Shown here one piece after another: positions 35,705-44,268 of a stretch of DNA of 64,000 nt. A program made the translations under genes and the position numbers. The number at the start of each line of letters is the position of its first letter. Within the stretch, counting starts at the first letter, position 1. This DNA comes from Fibrobacterota bacterium. GTDB taxonomy: Bacteria > Fibrobacterota > Chitinivibrionia > Chitinivibrionales > Chitinispirillaceae. Location: NCBI GenBank assembly GCA_023459055.1, contig JAEWVR010000004.1, positions 186,001-250,000 on the forward strand, read 5' to 3'. The notes under the pieces were generated by a model. That model did no database searches. It was not told the origin of the DNA and was given only the letters and a program-made list of their open reading frames with translations.

Positions 35705-37450
35705 TTATCGTGTAAACGGCTTTCCATTTTTATCACATGAATAAAATGTATTCCATTCACCATCAACCGGCAGATTATACCCCTCAACCCAGTTTGCCCA
35801 CGCACATGTTGGCTTGCAGCAGTCTTGCATGGTCGTTGTATGATAGCCACTTTTAAATGTACCATTCGCAACAGCCTGGGCAGGTGTTTTGACATCAGGA
35901 ACAGGCAGCGGCAGTTTTTCCTCTTTAAGACGGCAGCCGGTGACACGGGTCAGGTTCTCGGGGCAACGCACACGCTTTACCAAAACGGTCCAGTTTTGAT
36001 GATAGAGCGACTCTATCTGATTACAAAGAATACATGATCTGCGCGTATCTTCAGTAATCTGTTCTGACGCATTGACAAGCGCCTGATTGCACATCTCTTT
36101 TATTTTTGCCTGACATTCTTCGCTCATTACGTCATCAATAGTCGGCGGCCACGTCTTCCTGCATTCTGTCTCGTAGCGTAAAAAGGAGATTCCCCCGCTT
36201 CCCGGATTCTGATACGGGTACTTATCATAAATAAACTCATTGAATTTAGTCGTATTGCTAAACGCAGGATCGTTATAACAGGAGTTGAATGCACCATAAC
36301 CTCCCGCGCCCATAAATACATCAAAACCCTTCGGGCCGCTTGCAGCGGTATTAAAGCTCTGTACAATTAAAGGTTTTGGATATGGTAGTTCGGGTGGTTT
36401 CGGCGAACTTGTTTCCGGTGTTTCATAGACGAGCTGATAACACTGACAACAGCTGCTTGATGTATCATCAAGACCACCGGTACCATCATCGGGATCATGT
36501 CCTACGATTGCATAATTGAACGGTAATTCACCATCCTTTTCCCATCCATAAAGTGCAGCATCATCTTTGGCAGCCTGTATCATTTCTGTACTGAACAGCA
36601 TAAACCGCGGACAGATAAAGGTTTTCGGACGATTTGCCTTGCTCTGATCCTCCGGTGGACTGCAGGAATTTGCAACAGTGCATTCCCCACCGCAGGCAGA
36701 TTTGGGATCACCAGGGATGCAATCCTTTACATAAAACTGATTATAACACGGACTCGGAGGATTAAGGTAATATGAGGGTGTATTGGCTTTTAATGTAATA
36801 GTCAATGGGCCTTCAGAATATGAATTTATTGCAAGAACAGCACTCTCATACCCTGGCTTTGTTACCTTGACAGTATCGATAACAACAGACCGTTTTGCAA
36901 GTTTACCTGATGCTCTCTGATTATCTTCCACGTTTTTGACCGCAGAAAGTTCAGATGCATTACCCTGAGCATTATTTGCAATAAGTTTAAAGCTTGAAAC
37001 GTTGTCATCAATCTGAAGTCGCACCATGTAAATTGTTTTTGATGTCTGTTTTTCAAGCGGATATAATGTATAAAAACCACCGTTAAGCCTGCTGTCAAGT
37101 GCAGTATATAACTTTTTACCACTCAGGGTATAGACACTTGCCTTAACATGTGCACTTGGTCCGTTTACAGCAAAATAGAGCATATCCCCCTTCAGTATCG
37201 GCGATGGCAGCACGATTTTCCGGACAAGCGGTTCCAGCGTTGCTGTAACAGATATACTCCAGGTACCATCATTTGCGGATGTGTCCAAAAGCCCCGCATT
37301 AACAAGCCGCACGATCGCATCCTTGATCGCAACCCCTTTTTCATCAACAACTTTCCCGCTCAATGCCTGCGCGTATGGTACTGATAACAGCGCAGTAACC
37401 ATTAATAAAAGGCCTGCTCTGCGTAACGTTGCAGCAACATGTACATTCAT
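35705..37450 (-). CDS. Secreted GH45-type endoglucanase with circularly permuted catalytic domain
   Basis: A 581-residue secreted protein; the ATG at 37450 is preferred over a longer frame because it has AGGAG and starts a signal peptide. Residues about 29-215 repeat the layout of the lectin-like proteins (carboxypeptidase-regulatory-like, then FlgD-like, modules). The catalytic part from about 240 has CCQCYQLVYE, LIVQSFNTAA and GFDVFMGAGGYGAFNSC (Asp377), then GGISFLRYETEC and VRCPENLTRVTGCR, as in GH45. The motif that opens fungal GH45 enzymes (TTRYWDCCKPSCAW) is at the very end: TTTMQDCCKPTCAW (Asp543). Both catalytic Asp candidates are present, with order swapped. Activity on cellulose is inferred. 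Confidence 0.8.
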   Translation of the reverse strand: MNVHVAATLRRAGLLLMVTALLSVPYAQALSGKVVDEKGVAIKDAIVRLVNAGLLDTSANDGTWSISVTATLEPLVRKIVLPSPILKGDMLYFAVNGPSAHVKASVYTLSGKKLYTALDSRLNGGFYTLYPLEKQTSKTIYMVRLQIDDNVSSFKLIANNAQGNASELSAVKNVEDNQRASGKLAKRSVVIDTVKVTKPGYESAVLAINSYSEGPLTITLKANTPSYYLNPPSPCYNQFYVKDCIPGDPKSACGGECTVANSCSPPEDQSKANRPKTFICPRFMLFSTEMIQAAKDDAALYGWEKDGELPFNYAIVGHDPDDGTGGLDDTSSSCCQCYQLVYETPETSSPKPPELPYPKPLIVQSFNTAASGPKGFDVFMGAGGYGAFNSCYNDPAFSNTTKFNEFIYDKYPYQNPGSGGISFLRYETECRKTWPPTIDDVMSEECQAKIKEMCNQALVNASEQITEDTRRSCILCNQIESLYHQNWTVLVKRVRCPENLTRVTGCRLKEEKLPLPVPDVKTPAQAVANGTFKSGYHTTTMQDCCKPTCAWANWVEGYNLPVDGEWNTFYSCDKNGKPFTR

Positions 37451-37529
37451 GAAAAAATACTCCTGTATGAGTCGTAAATCTGACCGGCAGATCCGGTTGG
37501 ATTTCCGGCAAAAACCTAAAAATACATTC

Positions 37530-38207
37530 TTAAATAAGATCAGTGAATTTTTTCTCTTTGACTTCAATAACCGGCCGGTTTTTCGCAATGGCTTTTGTAT
37601 AATCCAGGGCAATATCCTGAAGTTTTTTAAAATTTTTCTCTTTAATAAGTTCCGGAGGGAACAGTTTGGTTCCAAGTCCAATACCATTCACCCCAGCTCT
37701 GAAATAATCATCCACTTTGTCAATTGTCACACCACTTACTGCAACAAGCGGAATTGAATTAAATGGTCCGCGAAGTTCCTTTATATAGTCAGGACCTCCC
37801 ATGGAAATTACCGGGAACACCTTTACCAGTGATGCCCCCGCGGTCCATGCAGCGTATACTTCAGTTGGTGTGAGTGCCCCGGGAACAACCGGAATAGCAT
37901 TTGACTTACAATAATCAATTACCTCTTTATCAACACATGGTGTTACGACATATTGTGCCCCTGCTTCAATCGCCTCCTTACAGTCACCGACTGTCAATAC
38001 TGTTCCTGCACCAATACAGCATTTATTGTTAAAATAAGCCCTTACCAGATTGATAATCGCTGCAGCCCCAGGTGTATTCATGGTGATCTCAACACAGGTC
38101 ACTCCCCCATCAATAACCGCCTGTATTACACTTGTCGCCTGACTGCGCTCAATGCCACGTAGTATTCCTATGAGCGGATTTCTATTGAATGCTTCTGTAA
38201 AATTCAT
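37530..38207 (-). CDS. eda: KDPG/KHG aldolase
   Basis: A 225-residue class I aldolase that splits 2-keto-3-deoxy-6-phosphogluconate (and often 2-keto-4-hydroxyglutarate) to pyruvate plus an aldehyde, as in the Entner-Doudoroff and uronate pathways. Visible are the start PLIGILRG, GVTCVEITMNTPGA (catalytic Glu), GAGTVLT, the phosphate-binding and Schiff-base Lys region SLVKVFPV, and AVSGVTIDKV. The ATG at 38207 with AGAGGAA upstream is chosen over one six codons earlier. No dehydratase or kinase of the pathway is adjacent. Confidence 0.9.
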   Translation of the reverse strand: MNFTEAFNRNPLIGILRGIERSQATSVIQAVIDGGVTCVEITMNTPGAAAIINLVRAYFNNKCCIGAGTVLTVGDCKEAIEAGAQYVVTPCVDKEVIDYCKSNAIPVVPGALTPTEVYAAWTAGASLVKVFPVISMGGPDYIKELRGPFNSIPLVAVSGVTIDKVDDYFRAGVNGIGLGTKLFPPELIKEKNFKKLQDIALDYTKAIAKNRPVIEVKEKKFTDLI

Positions 38208-38237
38208 ACATTTCCTCTCCACCATTAGTTGACACGT

Positions 38238-39434
38238 TCATATAGTGCGTATCGTTTTGTAAAAAACAACAATGCTTCCAATGATCACCAGAACCGGAAA
38301 AACGACCTTCGCAACAGGAATCATTGAACATAATAAAAGCGAAACTGCAATTGCAAAAAACACCCCGGATTGATCCTTACGGCTTACTGCCGATAAGACA
38401 TACATATTCGAAGCTGTACCTATAAGTGCTGCAAGCGATATCAGGAATGAAAGACTGGTTTGTGAGATAATTCCATCCCCGGACCGTAGTTGCCACACTG
38501 TAAATAAAACGATATAGGGAATTACAAGAAGTGAGGTGAAAAATGTACAGGCTTGCATTAACGTCTTCGGCCTGAATGACCAGTATGGTATATCAATTGT
38601 CTTTTGTAATACTATAAAAAACGTTTCTCTGATCTCCCCAAATAGTACTACCGGTGCAACCAGCAGTACAACTCTGACAAGTAATCCAACACTTGATGGC
38701 AACATAAAAACAATAATACCGCAAATAATAACTGCCATACAGTTAATAAATGTAAACCCGAACAGATCACACCTGATAATATACAGCAGTATCCGTAACG
38801 TCATTGTCCGTAATGTTTTAGGTACTAAATTCGAAAATATAATTGCCAAATGCAGCCGCCAATTACCTTTTTGTAAAATACTACTGCTATGAGCTGCCAG
38901 TTCACCGGAAAGCATATACTCACGTTTTGAACACGGAATACAACCAACAAGCTTATCGGAGTACCTATAAAGCATATAGAATGCAAGTACTGATGGTATT
39001 TCGGGAAACAGGAGTGAAATCACACCAGGCGTATGATCCGCATAAAAAATCAACGCATACCTGACTGTATAAAATATCACGATAAACAGAAGACTTTCTA
39101 AAAATTTTCTTTTTGTATATAGTGATGCAGCCGCCTGCCGTTTTTCCCATGTCAAACCACTTAGAAATGCGATATTGTTCATTCGTGGATACCGCAATAG
39201 TCCCCAGGGTTTTATATGGATGACAATGGTGTAAAACAATATCCCGGCAAGAACAAAATAATCCCCCGGAATTGTGGGGACAGGATACGATGATGGCGGT
39301 AAATAGGCATGATACTCAAATACTGTAAACAGTATGATTGCAAGCAGTATCGATGATGTACCCAGTTTCATCAGGCTGACAGGTTTACCAAAAAGTAACT
39401 CATTCGCACTGATCAATTTTCTCTCAGGTGTCAT
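38238..39434 (-). CDS. ABC transporter membrane subunit (putative)
   Basis: A 398-residue polytopic membrane protein with about ten hydrophobic segments and no recognised substrate motif. It overlaps the ATPase gene at 39431 by 4 bp (ATGA), so the two are translationally coupled and the protein is most likely the ABC-2-like exporter permease of that pair. Its N-terminal MTPERKLISANELLFGKPVS is cytoplasmic. The transported substrate is unknown. Confidence 0.7.
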   Translation of the reverse strand: MTPERKLISANELLFGKPVSLMKLGTSSILLAIILFTVFEYHAYLPPSSYPVPTIPGDYFVLAGILFYTIVIHIKPWGLLRYPRMNNIAFLSGLTWEKRQAAASLYTKRKFLESLLFIVIFYTVRYALIFYADHTPGVISLLFPEIPSVLAFYMLYRYSDKLVGCIPCSKREYMLSGELAAHSSSILQKGNWRLHLAIIFSNLVPKTLRTMTLRILLYIIRCDLFGFTFINCMAVIICGIIVFMLPSSVGLLVRVVLLVAPVVLFGEIRETFFIVLQKTIDIPYWSFRPKTLMQACTFFTSLLVIPYIVLFTVWQLRSGDGIISQTSLSFLISLAALIGTASNMYVLSAVSRKDQSGVFFAIAVSLLLCSMIPVAKVVFPVLVIIGSIVVFYKTIRTI

Positions 39435-40189
39435 TTGAGATCATTCCTGTCGGCATGAGAATACATTTCGAAATAGATTTCTTCAAGTGTCACTTTATCA
39501 GGCCATGCATTTTTCAGTTTTTCCACAGTTCCATCATAAATAACATGCCCTTTTCGCATCATGACAACATTTTCACTTATTTTGTCAATAATATCAAGAA
39601 CATGCGTTGATACAAGCACTCCGGTACCACTTTGTTGCCTGCGAAGTATCGCCTGTTTAAGTCCGTAAATTGACAAAGGATCCAACCCGTTATTGGGTTC
39701 ATCAAGGATAATGTAGTTAAGCTGCCCGATCATCGCGCACAGGATCGCCGTTTTTCTCCGCATACCCTGAGAATACTCACCACAGGTTCTTGTTTTGAGC
39801 CAGTCATCAATCCGTAATTCATCACAGAGCTCTTCGAGCTCATCAATAAATTCCTGATCAGGAATCGAACGTACTTCTTTAATAATATGAAGCATCTCGT
39901 AGCCGCTCAGTGCATCATCAAGAATAACATCTTCAGGTGCATATCCGATCCTGTAATTTCCTGGTATACTACCGGTAAAATCGCTTACAACAGCAGAATC
40001 AATTGAGTAAGTCCCTGTATAGTTTACAATCTGGCGAAGCAATATTTTTATAAGTGTCGACTTACCGCTTCCATTTGCACCGACAAGTCCGGTAATACTA
40101 TTAGTATCAAGCAGCAGGTCAATATTGACAAGCGCATGTGCATCTGTTTTTTTATACGTATACGTCAGACCAGAAAGTTCAAATTTCAC
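39431..40189 (-). CDS. ABC transporter ATP-binding protein
   Basis: A 252-residue ATPase with Walker A GANGSGKSTL (about residue 39), signature YSQGMRRK (about 143), Walker B YIILDEPNNGLDP (about 163) and the switch His in VLVSTHVLD. It resembles ATPases of ABC-2-type exporters (CcmA-like). The start is probably GTG at 40189. It pairs with the permease overlapping its 3' end. It hydrolyses ATP at the inner face of the membrane. Confidence 0.9.
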   Translation of the reverse strand: MKFELSGLTYTYKKTDAHALVNIDLLLDTNSITGLVGANGSGKSTLIKILLRQIVNYTGTYSIDSAVVSDFTGSIPGNYRIGYAPEDVILDDALSGYEMLHIIKEVRSIPDQEFIDELEELCDELRIDDWLKTRTCGEYSQGMRRKTAILCAMIGQLNYIILDEPNNGLDPLSIYGLKQAILRRQQSGTGVLVSTHVLDIIDKISENVVMMRKGHVIYDGTVEKLKNAWPDKVTLEEIYFEMYSHADRNDLK

Positions 40190-40271
40190 AATTTTGTCCA
40201 GTACTTTTAGTTATTAATATCCAACCAGTTTAATTCAGACATGAGCGTTTATGCAATTAAACGTTTCCCTT

Positions 40272-40886
40272 TCAGGCCCGTTTACCACTTTGTCCGGTCT
40301 TCACAGCGGAACCAATTAAGTGAGCGATCCGGAGAGCTTCAGGAACATTTCCATTTACTGTTACCTTTTGCAGTAATCGGGCGGCGTCTTCAGGGGTACA
40401 CCCTTTCACCTGAAAGTGAAACATATTAAGCGAATATATAATTCCTGCTTTTTTTATGAGCGCAATACGTTCTTCTGAACTATCCACATTGTCAATAGCT
40501 TGTCCGATACGTTCAAAATCCGGAATGTCGCGCATTACTGCTATGCATGGACGGTTTAGCTGCTCACTGATTTGTGTGATATCAAGAATATTGAATCCAC
40601 CAAACGCAATCCCGTCAAAAAGCATCACATGTACCTGATCATTGAACTTGCTGTTTTCCAACATGCCAATTACAGTATCCGTAGCATCGGTACCGTCCTT
40701 CGTTACCTCACCCCAGAGCATTCCTTCAAATTGAGCCGTATTACAGACAACACCGCAAATATTGACCCTCTGGGTATCAGGTGTCGAGGTATCAAACGGT
40801 GTATCATCAAATCCGACTACCCTGATATTCTTATCGTTGCTCAGTAAAAATTCAAGCGTTTTCATTATCACTTGTTCATGAAACAT
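40272..40886 (-). CDS. DUF99 (UPF0215) family protein
   Basis: A 204-residue protein matching the DUF99 family, which is best known from archaea: IRVVGFDDTPFD near the N-terminus, then the VHVMLFDGIAFGGFNILDI core and the RPCIAVMRDIPDFERI segment. The fold is related to endonuclease V (RNase H-like), but the function is not known. The acidic residues of FDD and LFDG are kept. Start is unsure: 40886 or the ATG at 40865; neither has a strong Shine-Dalgarno sequence. It lies between the ABC pair and the AsmA gene, with gaps of 82 and 36 bp. Confidence 0.8.
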   Translation of the reverse strand: MFHEQVIMKTLEFLLSNDKNIRVVGFDDTPFDTSTPDTQRVNICGVVCNTAQFEGMLWGEVTKDGTDATDTVIGMLENSKFNDQVHVMLFDGIAFGGFNILDITQISEQLNRPCIAVMRDIPDFERIGQAIDNVDSSEERIALIKKAGIIYSLNMFHFQVKGCTPEDAARLLQKVTVNGNVPEALRIAHLIGSAVKTGQSGKRA

Positions 40887-40922
40887 TGACTCTTGTTATG
40901 GTAATACAATACTATCCATAGA

Positions 40923-43655
40923 CTAGAATAATTTTTTCAGCTTTTTCAGGCCTTCATTTTTCAACTGTTCCTGTTTCTGTTTCGCCTGTTCTTCAAGTGC
41001 AGCCTTTTCCTCTTCAAGTTTTTTCCTGGCTGCCTCCTCTGCCTTTGCTTTTTCTTCATCAATTGTATTTTTCAATTCCGCTTTTTTCTCTTCGATAACC
41101 TGCTGGACCTGTTGCTTTACCTGTTGTGATGGCGTCTTTTGTTCAGCTTGTGGTGCAACACCCTCACCGAACCCTGCAAATGATGCCTCCGGTTTATCAA
41201 TTGTTCCACCAAGAATCATTTTCAGGGTTATACGCCCCTCACGGTCAGCTGGAATTCCTACATTATCGATAAGCTGTGATGCAGCCGCGAATTTTGTTCC
41301 TGCAAGCAGATTCTTTGCAGCATCACGCCCCTTATTCTGAAGTGCATTGACTTTATCAGAATACTCTTTTGTCAGTCTATTGTTCACCACAAGTTGCAAC
41401 ACACCATTAAAACCGGTACTTCCTTTAATATCCCAGTCGCCGGCAGATGATCCGATCTTGAAGTCTTCAAAGTTGAGTCTCTCGTTTTCTACATGAATCG
41501 CAGCTTTCATATCTCTGAACTTAATATCCTTTATATCAACAAACTTCTCAACCTTTGACGCAAGACTTGCAACCATATTTGACTTTGCAATCTGACCATC
41601 TCCAATCCTGATGGAGAGATCACCAAGCAGTGTTTTCATTATGTCAGCCTGCGAACGCCCGCGTCCATTAAAAGTACTTTGTAATGATAACCGCCCGTTC
41701 AGACTATTCTGAAGGTTCACAATTTCCCTGTTAAGCACATTAACCGGCTTTATAAATGGTGCGAACTTCGAAATCAGATCTGACACCTCAACTTTTTCCA
41801 CGTTAAATGCGTTTGTAAATTTTATATCATTAACATCGCGAAGATCTCCATTGAGTACATTTGTAATTGTTCCGCCAGAGAAACCGGTTCTGACATTAAT
41901 ATTGGCAATGTCATTAATTACATTTACTGACATATTTAGATTATCAAGAGTAATTCCCTGATAAATACATTTGTTACTTTTTATAACGGCCTTCATATCA
42001 ATACCGGGAAGTGGAGTCAAAAGCGGCACATCAGCAGAACCGGCAGCTCCAGGTGCTGCAGTTGTTGTATCCTTTGACTGTGGCCAGAACTCATCAATAT
42101 TAAGCATTGATGCTGCCAGTGTAAATTCAGTATACGGGCGGGGAAGAGTCTTCCCTTTTACAGGAAAAACCATTGACAAATAATTTTTCATGGTGCCATT
42201 CAGTTTGAGCGCAGATCCACCGATAGTAACATCAAGATTCTGCCCGATCGCAATTGACGAAAGTGTAACATCACCCTTAATAACTGCCGGTTTAACAAGA
42301 GGTGGCCACAATACCGACAGATCACCAAAGTTGACAATTCCCTTAAGGTCAAGTTTTGATGGATCATTGGGATCGGGACGTCCTTTGGCATTGATATCAA
42401 TATTTGCTGTACCTGTAAGTGCAGCTCCCGGCGGTAACACAAAAATATCCTTGAAATCCGTAAGGTTCAATTTCGCAAGAATACCAAGATCGACATACGG
42501 ATTCTTGAAATTGATAAATGATGCATGAAGTCCGACAGGATTCTCCCCAAGATTGAACTTCATGGTGCTGATTGACACACTCGTATCAGTGAAATCACAC
42601 AATGCATTTAAATTGTTAATTGATTTCGATAGTGCGGTATACTTTATGTTTACGTTGTCAAGTTTACATGTACCATTTATTGGTAAAGGAACACTATCGC
42701 GTACCTCACCTTTTATTGCAAGAGTAATAGCTGCAGCTCCCGAGGCTGTCAACTTAGCTACATCCGGGGCGAGCTCGACAGGAATTTCCTTTAATATATC
42801 ACTGATCTGCAGAGGATCTGACTCAAGATTCAGGTCAACCACTGGCGTTGCATTCAGATTAGTAACATTACCCTTGAGATTGAAAAACAGTTTCTGAAAC
42901 GACAGACGTAACTGATTTACTGTTGCAGTCCCGTTTACCAGATCTGCTGCCATATCATGTGTAAGACTGATTTTCAGGTTTTTCAGTGGTTTTACAATTT
43001 CCTTTGTCTTTACTGATACGCTACCAAGAATAAGCTCACCGCTGGTCTTTATATCTTTTAACTCTTTGTCAATTGAAAACTGTACTGACTGATCGAGATC
43101 GTTGACACTGAATTCCTGTTTTGATTTCATATCCCTGTATATGATCACACCATTATTTATTGCAAACTTCTGAAGTGTTACAGGAACCGGTAACACAAGC
43201 GGGCCGGAATCTTTTTTCTCTTTTTTTGGAGTATCTGACGACTGCATAACAGCCAGGTCATCAAAACTGAAATGCCCGGCAGTATCAATTTCAATGAGAA
43301 TATGCGGCTGATCAAGGATGATTTTTGTAATTTCCGGTTTTTTATTGAATAACGACATGAGTGCAATCTGTACCTGAATTTTGTCAAGCGTTACAAACTT
43401 TTCTTTTGAAAATGATTCGCGTGATGTTCCATCAACTTCGAGCCCTTTGATTGTCGCACCAATAAAGGGAAACAGTGAAAACTGTACTTTGTCAATAGTT
43501 ACCGTTCTTCCAAGAGCTTTTGATCCTTCCGATGCTACAAGAGTCTTAATCTTATCCGCCGGGAAAAAAATCAACAATGCGCCAATCGCAAGCACAACGA
43601 TACTCATAATACCAGCAATAATGAATAATGCCAGTTTACCTGCAGTAACTTTCAT
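40923..43655 (-). CDS. AsmA-family envelope protein
   Basis: A 910-residue protein with an N-terminal membrane anchor (about 8-32) followed by the AsmA-type start (GRTVTIDKVQFSLFPFIGAT, then IKGLEVDG) and a long repetitive beta-rich periplasmic region. Near residues 600-840 lies the second conserved AsmA part. The C-terminal 65 residues are a highly charged coiled coil (many KAEE/KLEEEK steps). AsmA-like proteins are thought to form bridges for phospholipid transport to the outer membrane; the extra C-terminal coiled coil is unusual. GGAG is at good distance from the ATG. Confidence 0.82.
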   Translation of the reverse strand: MKVTAGKLALFIIAGIMSIVVLAIGALLIFFPADKIKTLVASEGSKALGRTVTIDKVQFSLFPFIGATIKGLEVDGTSRESFSKEKFVTLDKIQVQIALMSLFNKKPEITKIILDQPHILIEIDTAGHFSFDDLAVMQSSDTPKKEKKDSGPLVLPVPVTLQKFAINNGVIIYRDMKSKQEFSVNDLDQSVQFSIDKELKDIKTSGELILGSVSVKTKEIVKPLKNLKISLTHDMAADLVNGTATVNQLRLSFQKLFFNLKGNVTNLNATPVVDLNLESDPLQISDILKEIPVELAPDVAKLTASGAAAITLAIKGEVRDSVPLPINGTCKLDNVNIKYTALSKSINNLNALCDFTDTSVSISTMKFNLGENPVGLHASFINFKNPYVDLGILAKLNLTDFKDIFVLPPGAALTGTANIDINAKGRPDPNDPSKLDLKGIVNFGDLSVLWPPLVKPAVIKGDVTLSSIAIGQNLDVTIGGSALKLNGTMKNYLSMVFPVKGKTLPRPYTEFTLAASMLNIDEFWPQSKDTTTAAPGAAGSADVPLLTPLPGIDMKAVIKSNKCIYQGITLDNLNMSVNVINDIANINVRTGFSGGTITNVLNGDLRDVNDIKFTNAFNVEKVEVSDLISKFAPFIKPVNVLNREIVNLQNSLNGRLSLQSTFNGRGRSQADIMKTLLGDLSIRIGDGQIAKSNMVASLASKVEKFVDIKDIKFRDMKAAIHVENERLNFEDFKIGSSAGDWDIKGSTGFNGVLQLVVNNRLTKEYSDKVNALQNKGRDAAKNLLAGTKFAAASQLIDNVGIPADREGRITLKMILGGTIDKPEASFAGFGEGVAPQAEQKTPSQQVKQQVQQVIEEKKAELKNTIDEEKAKAEEAARKKLEEEKAALEEQAKQKQEQLKNEGLKKLKKLF

Positions 43656-43796
43656 AAACGACTCCGTATGAAGAATATTTCAAAAACGAAACCACAACCT
43701 TGAGAAGAAATACCGTGATTCGTAAATTCCTTAGGATTTCAAAAGAGAGATTCCTTATGCCATTGCAAAATGAGCCCTTGCACATTGGGCCAGATT

Positions 43797-44162
43797 CTAT
43801 TTCTTTTTCCACGGAAAGGCACTTACATCGAAATAGTAAATTCGTTGCGCTTTTGTAAGAATCAGTTCTATTTCAATCAGCTCGTACATTTTACCCTTTT
43901 CCTGGACGACGCTTTGGTTTGTAACCCGCCAGTCTTTATTTCGTAATCCATGTTTTTGCGCAACATACGCATACTCGGCATCAAGGCCAGCACTCTGATT
44001 ATCAACACCAGTTAATTTAACAGCATCCTCAATTGATTCACCACTGCCGCCGGAGTAATTAACCTGTGCAGCAGCAGACTCCTGCGATTTAAGTGTGGCA
44101 GACTGACGCCCTGCACACCCAGCAATTGTCAGCATTAGAAACAACCCAAGTAGTATGCGCAT
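43797..44162 (-). CDS. Small lipoprotein of unknown function
   Basis: A 121-residue lipoprotein with lipobox LTIAGC (Cys about 16). The mature part shows no recognised domain. A conserved-looking C-terminal stretch (MYELIEIELILTKAQRIYYF, then DVSAFPWKKK) has beta-strand character. AAAGGA lies before the ATG. It is in line with the AsmA and Memo-type genes on the minus strand but has its own gaps of more than 100 bp. Confidence 0.65.
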   Translation of the reverse strand: MRILLGLFLMLTIAGCAGRQSATLKSQESAAAQVNYSGGSGESIEDAVKLTGVDNQSAGLDAEYAYVAQKHGLRNKDWRVTNQSVVQEKGKMYELIEIELILTKAQRIYYFDVSAFPWKKK

Positions 44163-44268
44163 ACAGACATTCCTTTACACATAAAAAAACAATTTGCAAT
44201 ACATTTTAAAATACTTATTATTCATCCTTATCTGCAAGCCGATACTAAAATCAATCCATATTGCAGTA

